NCBI RefSeq assembly: GCF_047663525.1 | Contig: NC_092607.1 | Span: 1,149,001 to 1,213,000 of the forward strand | DNA length: 64,000 bases | DNA from: Anas platyrhynchos | Taxonomy: Eukaryota > Chordata > Aves > Anseriformes > Anatidae | Direction: 5' to 3' | In this document: in pieces, positions 27,342 through 49,559 of the stretch | Numbering within the stretch: the first letter of the stretch is position 1 | How the letters are laid out: every line of letters begins with the position of its first letter | Position numbers and translations under genes: made by a program | The notes under the pieces: generated by a model | What the model was told of the DNA's origin: nothing | The model's input: only the letters and a program-made list of their open reading frames with translations | Database searches by the model: none

Positions 27342-29915
27342 GTCGCGCAGGCAGGGCGAGCAGGAAGGGAGGAGAGCAACCCCCGCCCACACGAACGCCT
27401 CTTAACGACGGTCTTTAGCTAGGCGATAATGGTCTCCACAAGGCACGGAGCGCTCTGCAGGAGGTCGGTACACACCCAGACCGACTGCCCGTTAAAGAAT
27501 GCAGCGGTTCAGGTCACCGGATGCAGGGAGTGTCAGAGCCTGCTGCTGCCGTCGGCGGGAGGCAGAGACACTGCGTGCGTGAGATGTGAGCAAGTGGATG
27601 ACCTGATCCGCATGGTGGCGGAGCTCAAGGAGGAGGTGGAGAGGCTGAGGGCCATCAGGGAATGTGAGCGGGAGATAGACTCCTGGAGCAACTCCCTGCA
27701 GGGCCTCAAGGAGAGGTACCGGGGTGAGACACCCCAAACGGGGGTGGACCCCCTGCCCTGTCGCCGTCGGACAGAGGGAGGGGATCTGGGAGTTGAGGAG
27801 GAGTGGAGACAGGTCCCTGCGCGACATGGCAGGCGATGCCCTCCCCTTCCGGCCCCACCTTCCCAGGTGCCCTTACAAAACAGGTTTGAGGCCCTGGAGA
27901 TTGAGAGACCAGCAACTGAGGAAGAGATAGAAAGTGTTCCCAGGAGGATGCCTAGGGCGAGGAGGTCGACTCTATGCATCAGGACTGCCTCCACCAAGAA
28001 AGAAAGAAGGGTGATTGTCATGGGAGACTCTATCCTTAGGGGGACAGAGGGCCCTATTTGTCGGCCTGACCCTACCCGTAGGGAAGTCTGCTGCCTCCCT
28101 GGGGCCGGGGTCAGGGACGTTGCCAGGAAGCTCCCCAACCTGGTACGCCCCTCTGATTGTTATCCTCTCCTGATAGTCCAGGCGGGCAGTGATGACATTG
28201 ATGACAGAAGCCTGAAGGCTATCAAAAGAGACTTTAGGGGGCTGGGACGGTTAGTGGACGGAGCAGGAGTGCAGGTAGTATTTTCGTCCATCCCTACGTT
28301 GACAGGGAGGGGTACGGAGAGGACAAGGAAAGCCCACCTGTTAAACACATGGCTCCGGGGCTGGTGCCTACGCAGAAATCTTGGGTTTTTTGACCATGGG
28401 GCAGTTTACTCAGCACCTGGTCTGATGGCCGTAGACGGGTCCCTATCCTTTAGGGGAAAAAGGATCCTGGGCCAGGAGCTGGCGGGGCTCATTGATAGGG
28501 CTTTAAACTAGGTAAGAAGGGGGATGGGGCTGAAGCAAGGACTGTTGGGGCTGTGCCAGGGGGAGCAATGGCAAGGCCGGAGGATAAGGTAAAGGCCCAG
28601 CTGAAGTGCATCTACACCAATGCACGCAGCATGGGTAACAAACAGGAGGAGCTGGAAGCCATCGTGCAGCGGGCAGGCTACGACTTGGTTGCCATCACGG
28701 AAACGTGGTGGGACCAGTCTCATGACTGGAGTGCTGTGATGCCTGGCTATAGGCTCTTCAGAAGGGACAGGCAGCACAGAAGGGGTGGTGGTGTGGCTCT
28801 CTATATTAGAGAGTCTTTCGATGTTGTAGAACTCGAGGCTAGGAATGACAAGATCGAGTCCCTTTGGGTTAGGATCGGCAGGGACAACAAGGCTAGTGTC
28901 CTGGTCGGGGTCTGCTATAGACCGCCGAACCAGGATGAGGAGACGGATGAGGAGTTCTACAGGCAGCTGACAGAAGTTGCGAAATCGTCAGCGCTTGTAC
29001 TCGTGGGGGACTTCAACTTCCCTGACATATCCTGGAAGCACAACACAGCCCAGAGGAAGCAGTCTAGGAGGTTTCTGGAGAAAGTGGAAGATAGCTTCCT
29101 GACGCAGCTGATTAGTGAACCTACCAGGGGTGGTGCCCTGCTAGACCTTCTCTTCACAAACAGAGAAGGACTGGTGGAGGATGTGATTGTCGGGAACAGT
29201 CTTGGGCAGAGTGACCACGAAATGGTGGAGTTCACTATTCTTGGCGGGGCCAGGAAGGGAACCAGTAAAACCGCTGTATTGGACTTTCGGAGGGCTGACT
29301 TTGGGCTGCTCAGGACACTAGTTGGTGGAGTCCCATGGGAGGCGGTTCTGAAGGGCAGAGGGGTCCAGAAAGGCTGGGCGCTCTTTAAGAGGCAAATCCT
29401 AATGGCGCAGGAGCGGTCTATTCCCATGCGCCCAAAGATGAGCCAGCGGGGAAGAAGACCAGCCTGGCTCAACAGAGAATTGTGGCTTGAGCTTAGGAAA
29501 AAAAAGAGGGTTTATAATCTTTGGAAAATTGGGCAGGCCACTAAGGAGGACTATAAGGATGTAGCGAGGCTGTGCAGGGACAAGATTAGGAAGGCCAAAG
29601 CTCATCTGGAGCTCAATCTGGCTACTGCTGTTAAAGATAACAAAAAACGCTTTTATAAATACATCAACACCAAAAGGAGGACTAGGAAGAATCTCCATCC
29701 TTTACTGGATGCAGGGGGAAACTTAGTTACAAGAGATGAGGAAAAGGCGGAGGTGCTCAATGCCTTCTTTGCCTCAGTCTTTAGTGGCAAAACTGGTTGC
29801 TCTCTGGATACCCAGTACCCAGAACTGGTGGAAGGGGACGGGGAGCAGGATGTGGCCCTCACCATCCACGAAGAACTGGTTGGTGACCTGCTACGGCACT
29901 TGGATGTCCCCAGTC
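27342..29915 (+). mobile_element. CR1 LINE, 5' half (ORF1 plus ORF2 endonuclease), 3'-truncated
   Basis: A GC-rich block starts abruptly inside AT-rich DNA at about 27342. It has a short 5' leader (27342-27428), an intact ORF1 (27429-28511), a 41-bp spacer, and ORF2 open from 28553 until the reading frame leaves the CR1 consensus near 29905-29915. Reverse transcriptase, ORF2 C-terminus, 3'-UTR and the ATTCTATGA-type tail are all missing. CR1 copies normally lose their 5' end because reverse transcription starts at the 3' tail. The state here, with 5' half present and 3' half lost, needs a deletion or recombination after insertion. Sequence beyond the breakpoint resembles an LTR fragment. Confidence 0.85.
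27429..28511 (+). CDS. CR1 ORF1 protein (zinc-knuckle, coiled coil, SGNH esterase-like)
   Basis: Intact 360-codon frame. N-terminal paired Cys motif C32-x2-C35-x14-C50-x2-C53 suggests a zinc-binding module. Residues ~54-95 are charged and heptad-like (coiled coil). ~100-190 is a Pro/Arg-rich linker. The C-terminal ~165 residues follow the CR1 ORF1 esterase (SGNH hydrolase) fold, with GDSIL around Ser201. The later motifs are degraded: the usual G-T/S-N-D block reads GSDD (253-256). The usual D-G-V-H catalytic dyad reads D336-G-S-L, so the catalytic His is absent. CR1 ORF1 proteins bind nucleic acid and assist retrotransposition. This copy may be a catalytically dead esterase. Start chosen as the first ATG of the open frame, 87 bp from the element's 5' edge. 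Confidence 0.8.
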   Translation: MVSTRHGALCRRSVHTQTDCPLKNAAVQVTGCRECQSLLLPSAGGRDTACVRCEQVDDLIRMVAELKEEVERLRAIRECEREIDSWSNSLQGLKERYRGETPQTGVDPLPCRRRTEGGDLGVEEEWRQVPARHGRRCPPLPAPPSQVPLQNRFEALEIERPATEEEIESVPRRMPRARRSTLCIRTASTKKERRVIVMGDSILRGTEGPICRPDPTRREVCCLPGAGVRDVARKLPNLVRPSDCYPLLIVQAGSDDIDDRSLKAIKRDFRGLGRLVDGAGVQVVFSSIPTLTGRGTERTRKAHLLNTWLRGWCLRRNLGFFDHGAVYSAPGLMAVDGSLSFRGKRILGQELAGLIDRALN

Positions 29916-29947
29916 AAGGGTTTTTTGGCCATGATGGTAATTGGTGA
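28553..29947 (+). CDS. CR1 ORF2, truncated: apurinic-like endonuclease domain only
   Basis: 464-codon frame from the first Met after ORF1. Residues ~17-228 form the LINE APE-type endonuclease that nicks target DNA. Visible signature residues are N23 (TNARS), E50 (ITETW), the YRPP block at 122-125, D153/N155 (VGDFNFPD) and S220-D221-H222. Residues ~300-450 match the CR1 linker region (Lys/Arg-rich helix, then an AFFASVF block). Homology stops at about residue 450 and the frame ends at a stop in unrelated sequence. A complete CR1 ORF2 is roughly twice as long and includes reverse transcriptase, which is absent. It cannot retrotranspose autonomously. Confidence 0.85.
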   Translation: MPGGAMARPEDKVKAQLKCIYTNARSMGNKQEELEAIVQRAGYDLVAITETWWDQSHDWSAVMPGYRLFRRDRQHRRGGGVALYIRESFDVVELEARNDKIESLWVRIGRDNKASVLVGVCYRPPNQDEETDEEFYRQLTEVAKSSALVLVGDFNFPDISWKHNTAQRKQSRRFLEKVEDSFLTQLISEPTRGGALLDLLFTNREGLVEDVIVGNSLGQSDHEMVEFTILGGARKGTSKTAVLDFRRADFGLLRTLVGGVPWEAVLKGRGVQKGWALFKRQILMAQERSIPMRPKMSQRGRRPAWLNRELWLELRKKKRVYNLWKIGQATKEDYKDVARLCRDKIRKAKAHLELNLATAVKDNKKRFYKYINTKRRTRKNLHPLLDAGGNLVTRDEEKAEVLNAFFASVFSGKTGCSLDTQYPELVEGDGEQDVALTIHEELVGDLLRHLDVPSQGFFGHDGNW

Positions 29948-30110
29948 TTTCCATGTTCTTATCACAGGTTAGGAGCTTTTCCACCCTGCCCTGTCAAGGA
30001 CAGGGTGTGGGAGGCTGGAGGAGGCTAGGTGGGCACCTGGCAGTTGCCACGGTCAAGCTGTTTTACTGGTAAATAATATTCATGGTGTATTTGGGTGACC
30101 CCTGAAGAGA
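29930..30110 (+). mobile_element. Possible ERV LTR fragment at CR1 breakpoint
   Basis: 'ccaccctgccctgtcaagga cagggtgtgggaggctgg' followed by a 'ggcacctggcagttgcc' stretch and 'aatattcatggtg' resembles the interior of an avian LTR, with its 'cagggggaggctgggag ... cagccaggacagctg ... tattccat' order. Similarity is weak and remembered, not aligned. It could be unrelated unique DNA. Confidence 0.3.
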
Positions 30111-30509
30111 CACTCCAGAATACAGACCCAAGTCTGTATTTCCATGAAAAATACATGCCAAAACAAGCTCATTTTAAAAATCTTACCCCCTTTGCAGAAA
30201 CATACCTGTCTCTAAAGGGAAAGAGGAAAAAAAGAAAGAATTAAATGAAGCATTTGCCCTGCCAATAACCATTATTTATTAATGGCAACACCTCACACAT
30301 AGTCTGAATTAATCATATTGCTTACAGAGTTTGCATTTACTGCAAGGTAAGTTTTAAATTTTTATAGATGGTTAAAATACAAATGTATCCTAAATTCTCA
30401 GAAAGTTGCAAGCATAGAGGAGTAATGACTCTAAATTTCTTTACGAGCATTACGTGGGCAAAAATATATGCTGGGTTTTGACTGCGGATTGGATTCTCGT
30501 TAGAGAGAA

Positions 30510-30540
<31 letters not shown>

Positions 30541-33175
30541 GAGCAGAATAATAAGGGTGTATTCTTATAGCTCCCTTTCTACCTCTACAATTACTTTAAA
30601 ATGTTGTGAAGACTCAGCTTCTCAGCACAAGCTAAATAGGCAGTTCTTTGCCAAGATCCCTGTCCATTGTGCATTCATGAAAGCAAACATGAATGCCATT
30701 GATCCCAGCAGGAAGGCTTGCAGGCTTGACACACTCTGTGCCAAAGCAAGGGCTCTAATTAGTGATCCTTCCAGCTGGACAGTAAAGGCCTTACCCTTCC
30801 TTAGGGAATAATAAGACAGGCCATGTCTGAAGTCCCCAAGTAAGCTTTATAGAATAGGGAGCATGCAGAGAACTGCATTAAAGGCACTAAACCAGCCGAC
30901 ACAGGTGACCGAACAGTGAACTGTGCACTTGGCAATGAACAGAAAAATGCCTGCTACACAAGCATCATCTGGTCTTTGGTTCCTCCTGTTTGCCTGAATT
31001 ACTGTCAGAATTCAAAGGACTGTAATGGATGGCGCAACTATTTAAAAGAAAGCAATAGATTTGTTGCAACAGTGATAGTTTTGAATATCTTCAAACCTTT
31101 TCTTCAAAAACAATGCTTGTTGACAATATAACATACCAATTCATAACATCACCATTCTTTGCAGAATAATGATAAAAAACTCATTAGCAGTAACAGGCTT
31201 TGAAAAATAGGCAGCATGTGTAATTTCAGCACTTCAAAACTGTTCGCAATAAAGTCACTTTTAATTATATTTCTTTATAAAGAAAAATTATCTAAAGGAT
31301 TAAAAATAGAAAGTCCTTTCATAGTAAAGATTACTAGCACTAGACTGCAAACACTGTAACCAGAGAAAAGCACTTATACATATATGCAAAGTGTACATCT
31401 AGGTTTCTGTATATAAAAGATCTTATACAACTTCTTTTATTGCATTGCTGCTTCAGAATTCTGACAACCACAATATTCAAAACGCGAGTTTCACTGAAAA
31501 AGCAGGATCTACTGAAAACAGTGGCTTATTTAAACATACTTTACATATAAGCGCATGAAATGTATAAAGAAGCATTGACATCTTGAAAGATTACAATGCC
31601 AAAAATTGCGTGAAGCTACAGTAGAAAAAAAATCCAAATGGTATATGCATATCCATTGTATACATCAATTATCTATTAACAAATTCCCAACGTAGATAAA
31701 TTCCTCCTCTGTTCAAAAATAAAAATAAAAAAATCCTAAGTTAACACTTTTAAAAATAAACGAGAACGTACAAGTTTACACCCTTCTAATCCAACCACAT
31801 TTGCTTTTTGAAAGCAAATGCAAATTCTAAAAGTGAAATATTAAAAGTATTTAAAAATGAAAATTTTTCACTTAGAATTATTATCCTACCTTGAGAACTG
31901 CAGTTTCTTTAGCCAAGCAAAATGCTTGGTCCTTCTGATGTTTGTTCCATTTTCACATCAAGTGGATATTAATTTTAACTACTAGCTTTCACTGAGAATC
32001 TTTCATTCTTGAAGAGAAATAAGAAAATTACTTATTGAAAACAAACAAGTCTCATTTCAAGATAGCAGCTTTTAGCCAATAGTTTTCTGATTTTCTACCT
32101 TTTGTTTAATACTGGTTATTCTTACTTGCCTGAAAGACTGCTACATTTCTCTTATCAGCAACATTATTATATTTTTTCTAAAAATAAGATTGAAAAAAGA
32201 GAGGAAGAAAGGCTGTAAACAAAAAGCTGTAGAATACAAAGGCAGTTAAAAGTTGGCTTCACAGCTCCTCAAAATAAATACTGAAGGATTATGATTCTGT
32301 AACCACAATCAGGATCTTTTTTACATCAAAGCTAGAGAAAAAGTAATGATATTAGTGCTTTGGACTCTAAATGGAACATACTGTTATTGCTGGGCAATAA
32401 CTGTCCTTGTGCTGAGTGACAAAAAAAAAAAGGGGAAAAGGCGCACTTCCCCTCCCACATTCCCTGTATATCTCTAAAAATAAAGGACAGGTGAATATTC
32501 AAGGTGAAAATCAATATAATTTTTAAGATAGCCAGGAAGCCTTTAAATTACCTGAAGCACATTCTGTGCTCATTTAAAGAACATTCTGTATGCAGGCTGT
32601 AGTAAGAAAAGTATCTGTAGAATTAAGCAAAAGATCAATGAACAAATTTTCAGTGTACCACAAACACAAAGAATTCATAATGTAATAGTTATAAAACAAT
32701 TGACTTTATGATTGTTTAATATTATCACAGGCTCATAGAGATGTATATTCAAGGTATTATAAGGTTGCATTAAAGAAGGTCACATTAAAGTGAGGACAAT
32801 AGCTCTGAATCTCAAAGGATTTGGTCTAAGAATGTATTGGAAAACGAGAGATTCATAATAGTTTTTTCAGCCTGTTTTAGCATGTTTTCTAATACCATGA
32901 AGTCTTATGACATATTTAAAGTCAGTTTAAAGCTTATTTTTCTTCATTAAGACAATGAAGTGTGTTTTTCCTACATTCATGCTATCTATAGCACTTTGGT
33001 TTGCACTTCCGGATGCAGCCCAGCTAGTATGCATTTTCTTCTACATTCACTAATGAGGTGGTACAAAAATAAAAATAAAAATCAGGGAATAAATTAGGAG
33101 ACTAAAATGCAACCTACAGTGAGATGCAATCTACAGGTGGAAAAACATAAAAATTGAGAAGTATGTCAGCGTAAA
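30111..33175. other. Gene-free intergenic stretch
   Basis: No supportable coding exon. A 20-nt poly-T run is at 30521-30540. The segment 30560-30830 is less AT-rich than its surroundings and has an open 90-codon frame without recognisable domain. Confidence 0.5.
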
Positions 33176-33523
33176 TTCATAGAATCATAGAATATCCTGA
33201 GTTGGAAGGGACCCTTAAGGATCATCAAGTCCAACTCTTGACACCGCACAGGTCTACCCAAAAGTTCAGACCATGTGACTAAGTGCACAGTCCAATCTCT
33301 TCTTAAATTCAATCAGGCTCGGTGCAGTGACCACTTCCCTGGGGAGCCTGTTCCAGTGTGCAACCACCCTCTCTGTGAAGAACCCCCTCCTGATGTCAAG
33401 CCTAAACTTCCCCTGCCTCAGCTTAACCCCGTTCCCGCGGGTCCTGTTGCTGGTGTTAATGGAGAAAAGGTCTCCTTCCTCTCGACACCCCCTTACTAGG
33501 AAGTTGTAGACTGCGATGAGGTC
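33176..33523 (-). repeat. CR1 LINE 3' end, minus orientation
   Basis: Starts 'tcatagaatcatagaatatc' (reverse complement of the CR1 tail). It continues through 'gttggaagggacccttaag', 'ccaactcttgacaccgcac', 'cttccctggggagcctgtt', 'cctcctgatgtcaagcct' and 'gtcctgttgctggtgtta', to 'agttgtagactgcgatgagg'. This is the CR1 3'-UTR with the end of ORF2 removed by 5' truncation at about 33523. Confidence 0.92.
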
Positions 33524-33524
33524 G

Positions 33525-33553
33525 ATTGTTAATTGATTGTTAATTGATTGTTA
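33525..33553. repeat. 11-bp tandem repeat at CR1 truncation junction
   Basis: The unit attgttaattg is present about 2.6 times without mismatch, directly at the 5'-truncation edge of the adjoining CR1. Confidence 0.85.
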
Positions 33554-34121
33554 TGCTCTGGTAAAAGACGTATTCAAGTGGAGAGAATATCTGTCCAGGC
33601 TTGGAGTCAATCATATGCAGTCAGTAGAACCTGGCTCAAATAACAAAACCAGTTTCTGACACTAGGTCCTTACTACTTCAAAAATGAGCAGCTAGGTTCA
33701 TTTGATGCTAGACACTGCCCCTCTGGTAGTCTACCCAGGGCCTAGAAGGGACATACCTCCAATCTCTAATGACCTAATAGGTGGGCTGGCAGGAAACTGG
33801 CCATCCAGAAAATGACAGGTCCAAGTTTGAGGTTTGATAGGAAGGTTTTGAGAGCTCTCGCTTTGTCACAGCCTGCCAGTTTTCTATGCCCAGGAGAGAG
33901 CTCTACTCTTTTTCTTCTCATGGTTTTATTCTCCATCTGAACACATAGAAACTGGCTTCAAAGTCTCAATTCTCCCCACACTGTGATCAAATAAATGAAG
34001 TAGTATCGAGGCTCATTCTGATCTCTCCACTCTAATTTATGTACCAGAGCTCTCTAAATGGCATCTGACAGACAAACTCCCTCTGCACCCATGTCTCTGG
34101 CTGGACAGCAATTCAAATTCA

Positions 34122-34178
<57 letters not shown>
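34122..34178. repeat. (AAT)n microsatellite
   Basis: About 19 uninterrupted AAT units, likely length-polymorphic. Confidence 0.95.
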
Positions 34179-35103
34179 GCTCTCTGTCTTTCCTTCCTTT
34201 TTTGAAAACTAAGCAGTTATCACAATGACAAAGAAAAATGACTGCCCTCCTTAAGACATTTGCAAACAACAGATGATTGATGATTATAGAATTTGGCTTA
34301 CAGAACCTTAGTAACCAGTCAGAAGAACTGCCAATGGCATATACATGTATACAATTTTACCACATGGCATCAACTTGTACCCACCTCTGACTGCCACACA
34401 CCTTAAGTTAGCACCACTCAGTCTGCAGGAAGGGGCTGTTACCTGCCTTTAATGTTAAATGTTTAATGTCTAAAAAACACACTACCGTGTATAGAACTTG
34501 TTGGAAGTCTCTCACCAAACATAAGAAACTTAACTAGCTTAGCAAACGAGCCAACCTTTCAGACTTTATGTTTATCCCTACTAATGAGAGCAGTACCACC
34601 ACGATGAGGCAGAGCTGAGAAGCCTGCATGTGTGGAAAGAAACCTCACTAATGTACTGCACGAGCACTAAGCTTTACATACTGCTCAACATGAGCATTAA
34701 AATAATGGTGTGCTTTGCAAGCCCTATAGTTTTTAACAAATAAAAGAATCTGAAAAGCTGAATTAGTAAGTATTTTAGGAAAGACTTAAGTGTTAAATAT
34801 TCTGTATCACTGAATTAAAGCTGAAAGGTTCCCATGTTATCCACTCTAAAAATATCCACTACCCTGCTTTACAGCCTTTTGGAGGCTGTTTTCAGCTACG
34901 ATGGGGGAATAGACCCCAGCTAGACCTCACACGTATCAGACAAGCCTCAACTCCAATGCAAATGGAGCTGTCTGACCACCAACTAAGGCTCATGAAGTGA
35001 CTAAACACTTCCTTGACAAGTGCCAAATGCTGATCTAAAATTCCAGATATAAACATGTAGGTAACATAGAGCCACCACTGTGGGCTCTTTATACATACAG
35101 CAA

Positions 35104-35107
<4 letters not shown>

Positions 35108-35137
<30 letters not shown>
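35108..35137. repeat. Poly-T tract (30 nt)
   Basis: Uninterrupted T run. No transposon body is visible on either side. Confidence 0.9.
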
Positions 35138-35140
<3 letters not shown>

Positions 35141-36467
35141 AATTCACACACCTTAGCAATTACCTAAACTATAAACTTTAACGCTCCCACAATCTATTCC
35201 CTTTAGGTTTATTACTAATTTTCATTTGAAACGGAACACCTGAAGCAATAAAACTGCTAAGCATTCATATCTATCTTGAGAACAGTAGTTTCCTAAAACT
35301 ACTATGAAAGAGCCCACTATATGAACTGCACTGTTCAAACCTTACACTAACCTACAGCTTTTGGGGATTTATAAAACTCCTTGCAGAAGAGAATGTGCAG
35401 CATTTGTACACTTGGCATGGATTCTGCTATTCATTAGAAAAACTTTATAAACACTGAGTTTTTTCTGACACCACAATGATCATTCATGTACATACACATA
35501 TACATGCATGCATATAAAATGGGTGAAACCTATAATGCTTAAAAATACAAAAATTTGAATGTACTTATGTGTATTCTTCATGATGTCAGCCAGGTCCTTA
35601 GAAGTATACTGACCAGTCAAAAATAACAGTATTTTTTACAGTGCTTATTAACAGTTACATCAGTACAGACTTCTAGAGAAGTTTCATGGTTAAACTTCTG
35701 ACTTTAAGATCACATTTTGTTTTTTGCTTTTTTGTTTGTTTGAACTGTTCGTCTGTTCATGCTGAAATTTAAGATCTGATTTCACAAATTCAACTTTCCA
35801 GATGCCTTAAGAGCCAAGAATTAAATTCTGGATAGCCTTACTGTCCACTATATTATGCATATATTGAAACAGCCAGCCTCTTAATTAGCTGATTATACAG
35901 GGAGTTAACATCCCCTTTTTTTGCATGGAGTTACCTCATTTGGATACTCACGTTGCAGTCACATATTCCTCATGTTTCTAGCAGAAATACTTTATAGACT
36001 AGTCCATATAGGCAGCTTATAAGAAGGACTACACGAGGACCTACATGAGAAACCAGAAAATAATTTCTCTGCCATGCCATCTTGCAGGACGGAGGGGGAA
36101 GGAACCACCACCAAAAAACACTTCAGTTTCATCTCTAAAACACTGCCGCCCCCCAGAGGCAGCGGTTCGCGAGCTGCAGCTCTGTCAGCTAAAATTTGCA
36201 AAATTCGAGCAAAATTTGAGCGCCTGAGAAACACTGCTGGGCGTTTTCGCGTTAACCGGTGCAGACAGAGGTAACCGTGATAACATATAATGGAAAACCA
36301 GCCTCCGTGAGCAACATCACACCGCAGGTTAGACATGATTTGTTCCCAGGTATTGCTACCTAACCACACACGGATGGGATGGCTGCAGCTGTATTTCTGC
36401 CTCTTTGGGCCCCGGTATTAGTTATGGCAATAACGGGGTGTCACGGCGAAGAAACGTGTCCGCCCCG

Positions 36468-36478
36468 GGACTCGAACC
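36468..36478 (-). promoter_or_regulatory. Isolated TFIIIC B-box match
   Basis: Read on the minus strand this is ggttcgagtcc, a full match to the tRNA B-box. The flanks do not form a complete tRNA: no acceptor stem pairs and there is no convincing A-box. It could be an extra-TFIIIC type site or a tRNA relic. Confidence 0.4.
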
Positions 36479-36551
36479 CGCAACCCCCGGGTCTGGAACC
36501 GCCCCGCCCCGCCCCACTGCCCTCTGCGTGCGCACCGAGCGGGGCTGCCAG

Positions 36552-36561
36552 GCGCATGCGC
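36552..36561. promoter_or_regulatory. NRF1 site 1
   Basis: Perfect gcgcatgcgc palindrome, the NRF1 core consensus. Confidence 0.7.
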
Positions 36562-36616
36562 ACTGGGAGCCTCCACCCCCCCCACACACACACCCTCATG
36601 GCCGTGGGCGGTGGCC

Positions 36617-36626
36617 GCGCATGCGC
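36617..36626. promoter_or_regulatory. NRF1 site 2
   Basis: Second perfect gcgcatgcgc palindrome, 65 bp from the first. Confidence 0.7.
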
Positions 36627-36933
36627 AGTTGCAGCCGGGGGGGCAGCGCTCTGGGTGTCTGGTGCCGTGGGTGGTGTTCCCACTGGATCGGTCTGGGCAG
36701 ATACACATGCAACCCCATTAACTCTTTTAGAGTAGAGCGAGGGGTTAAGCCATCACCTTAAGGCTTATTCTGTCTCGATTCGTAGAGGCTTGTTTTGTCT
36801 CTATTTTGAGTTGTAAGTGACTTTGCTACCGGCTCGGTATGCGAAGATACATCGGAGGACACGCGTCTCTATGTAGCTGCCAGGACCCAAAACAAGCTCC
36901 GCCGGTAGGGCGAGGTAGGGGAGAGGGGGGCGT

Positions 36934-36943
36934 GCGCATGCGC
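36934..36943. promoter_or_regulatory. NRF1 site 3 (near start)
   Basis: Third perfect gcgcatgcgc palindrome, 56 bp upstream of the RIOK2 ATG, probably in the core promoter or 5'-UTR. Confidence 0.7.
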
Positions 36944-36998
36944 GGTGCGTCCGCGTGAGGCCGGCCAGCCCTGTGAGGGGGGTGCGGGCGCGGCCGCC

Positions 36999-49397
<12,399 letters not shown>

Positions 49398-49527
49398 TTT
49401 ATCATAGCTGCCACCGAACATGAGAAAACTCACAGTACATACAGCTAAAACAGTTACCTAATAACCAAGCATCCTTTTATACAGTGGAGGAAAAAGTTCT
49501 TAACGATACCGTGTATTTTTGGAAACT

Positions 49528-49533
49528 AATAAA
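49528..49533 (+). terminator. RIOK2: RIOK2 polyadenylation signal
   Basis: AATAAA 131 bp after the stop codon, followed within 20-50 bp by GT/T-rich sequence (ggttcctctggttttgtttg), giving a short 3'-UTR ending around 49550. Confidence 0.8.
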
Positions 49534-49559
49534 CATCACGCTGGTTCCTCTGGTTTTGT

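Larger units (their letters stand above)
33554..36369. other. Gene-free stretch upstream of RIOK2
   Basis: No supportable gene. Holds an (AAT)n microsatellite (34122-34178) and a 30-nt poly-T tract (35108-35137). A small CpG-containing patch lies at 36105-36280, just before the main CpG island. Confidence 0.5.

Noticed and set aside
33275-33509. Proline-rich frames as a gene
   Set aside because: They lie wholly in the minus-orientation CR1 3'-UTR.
34054-34269. Poly-tyrosine minus-strand frame
   Set aside because: Translation of the (AAT)n microsatellite.
35992-36369. Minus-strand 125-codon frame as a divergent gene paired with RIOK2
   Set aside because: No domain, no Kozak or splice support, and not recognised. 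A divergent non-coding transcript remains possible but is unsupported here.
36441-36515. tRNA gene on the minus strand
   Set aside because: A perfect B-box and partial T-arm are present, but the T stem has a mismatch, no 7-bp acceptor stem can be formed, and no anticodon arm or convincing A-box is visible.
36379-36761. Plus-strand open frames (118 codons) in the CpG island as a small upstream gene
   Set aside because: GC-rich promoter DNA has few stops in any frame. Two frames are equally open and contain promoter motifs, so no coding signal stands out.
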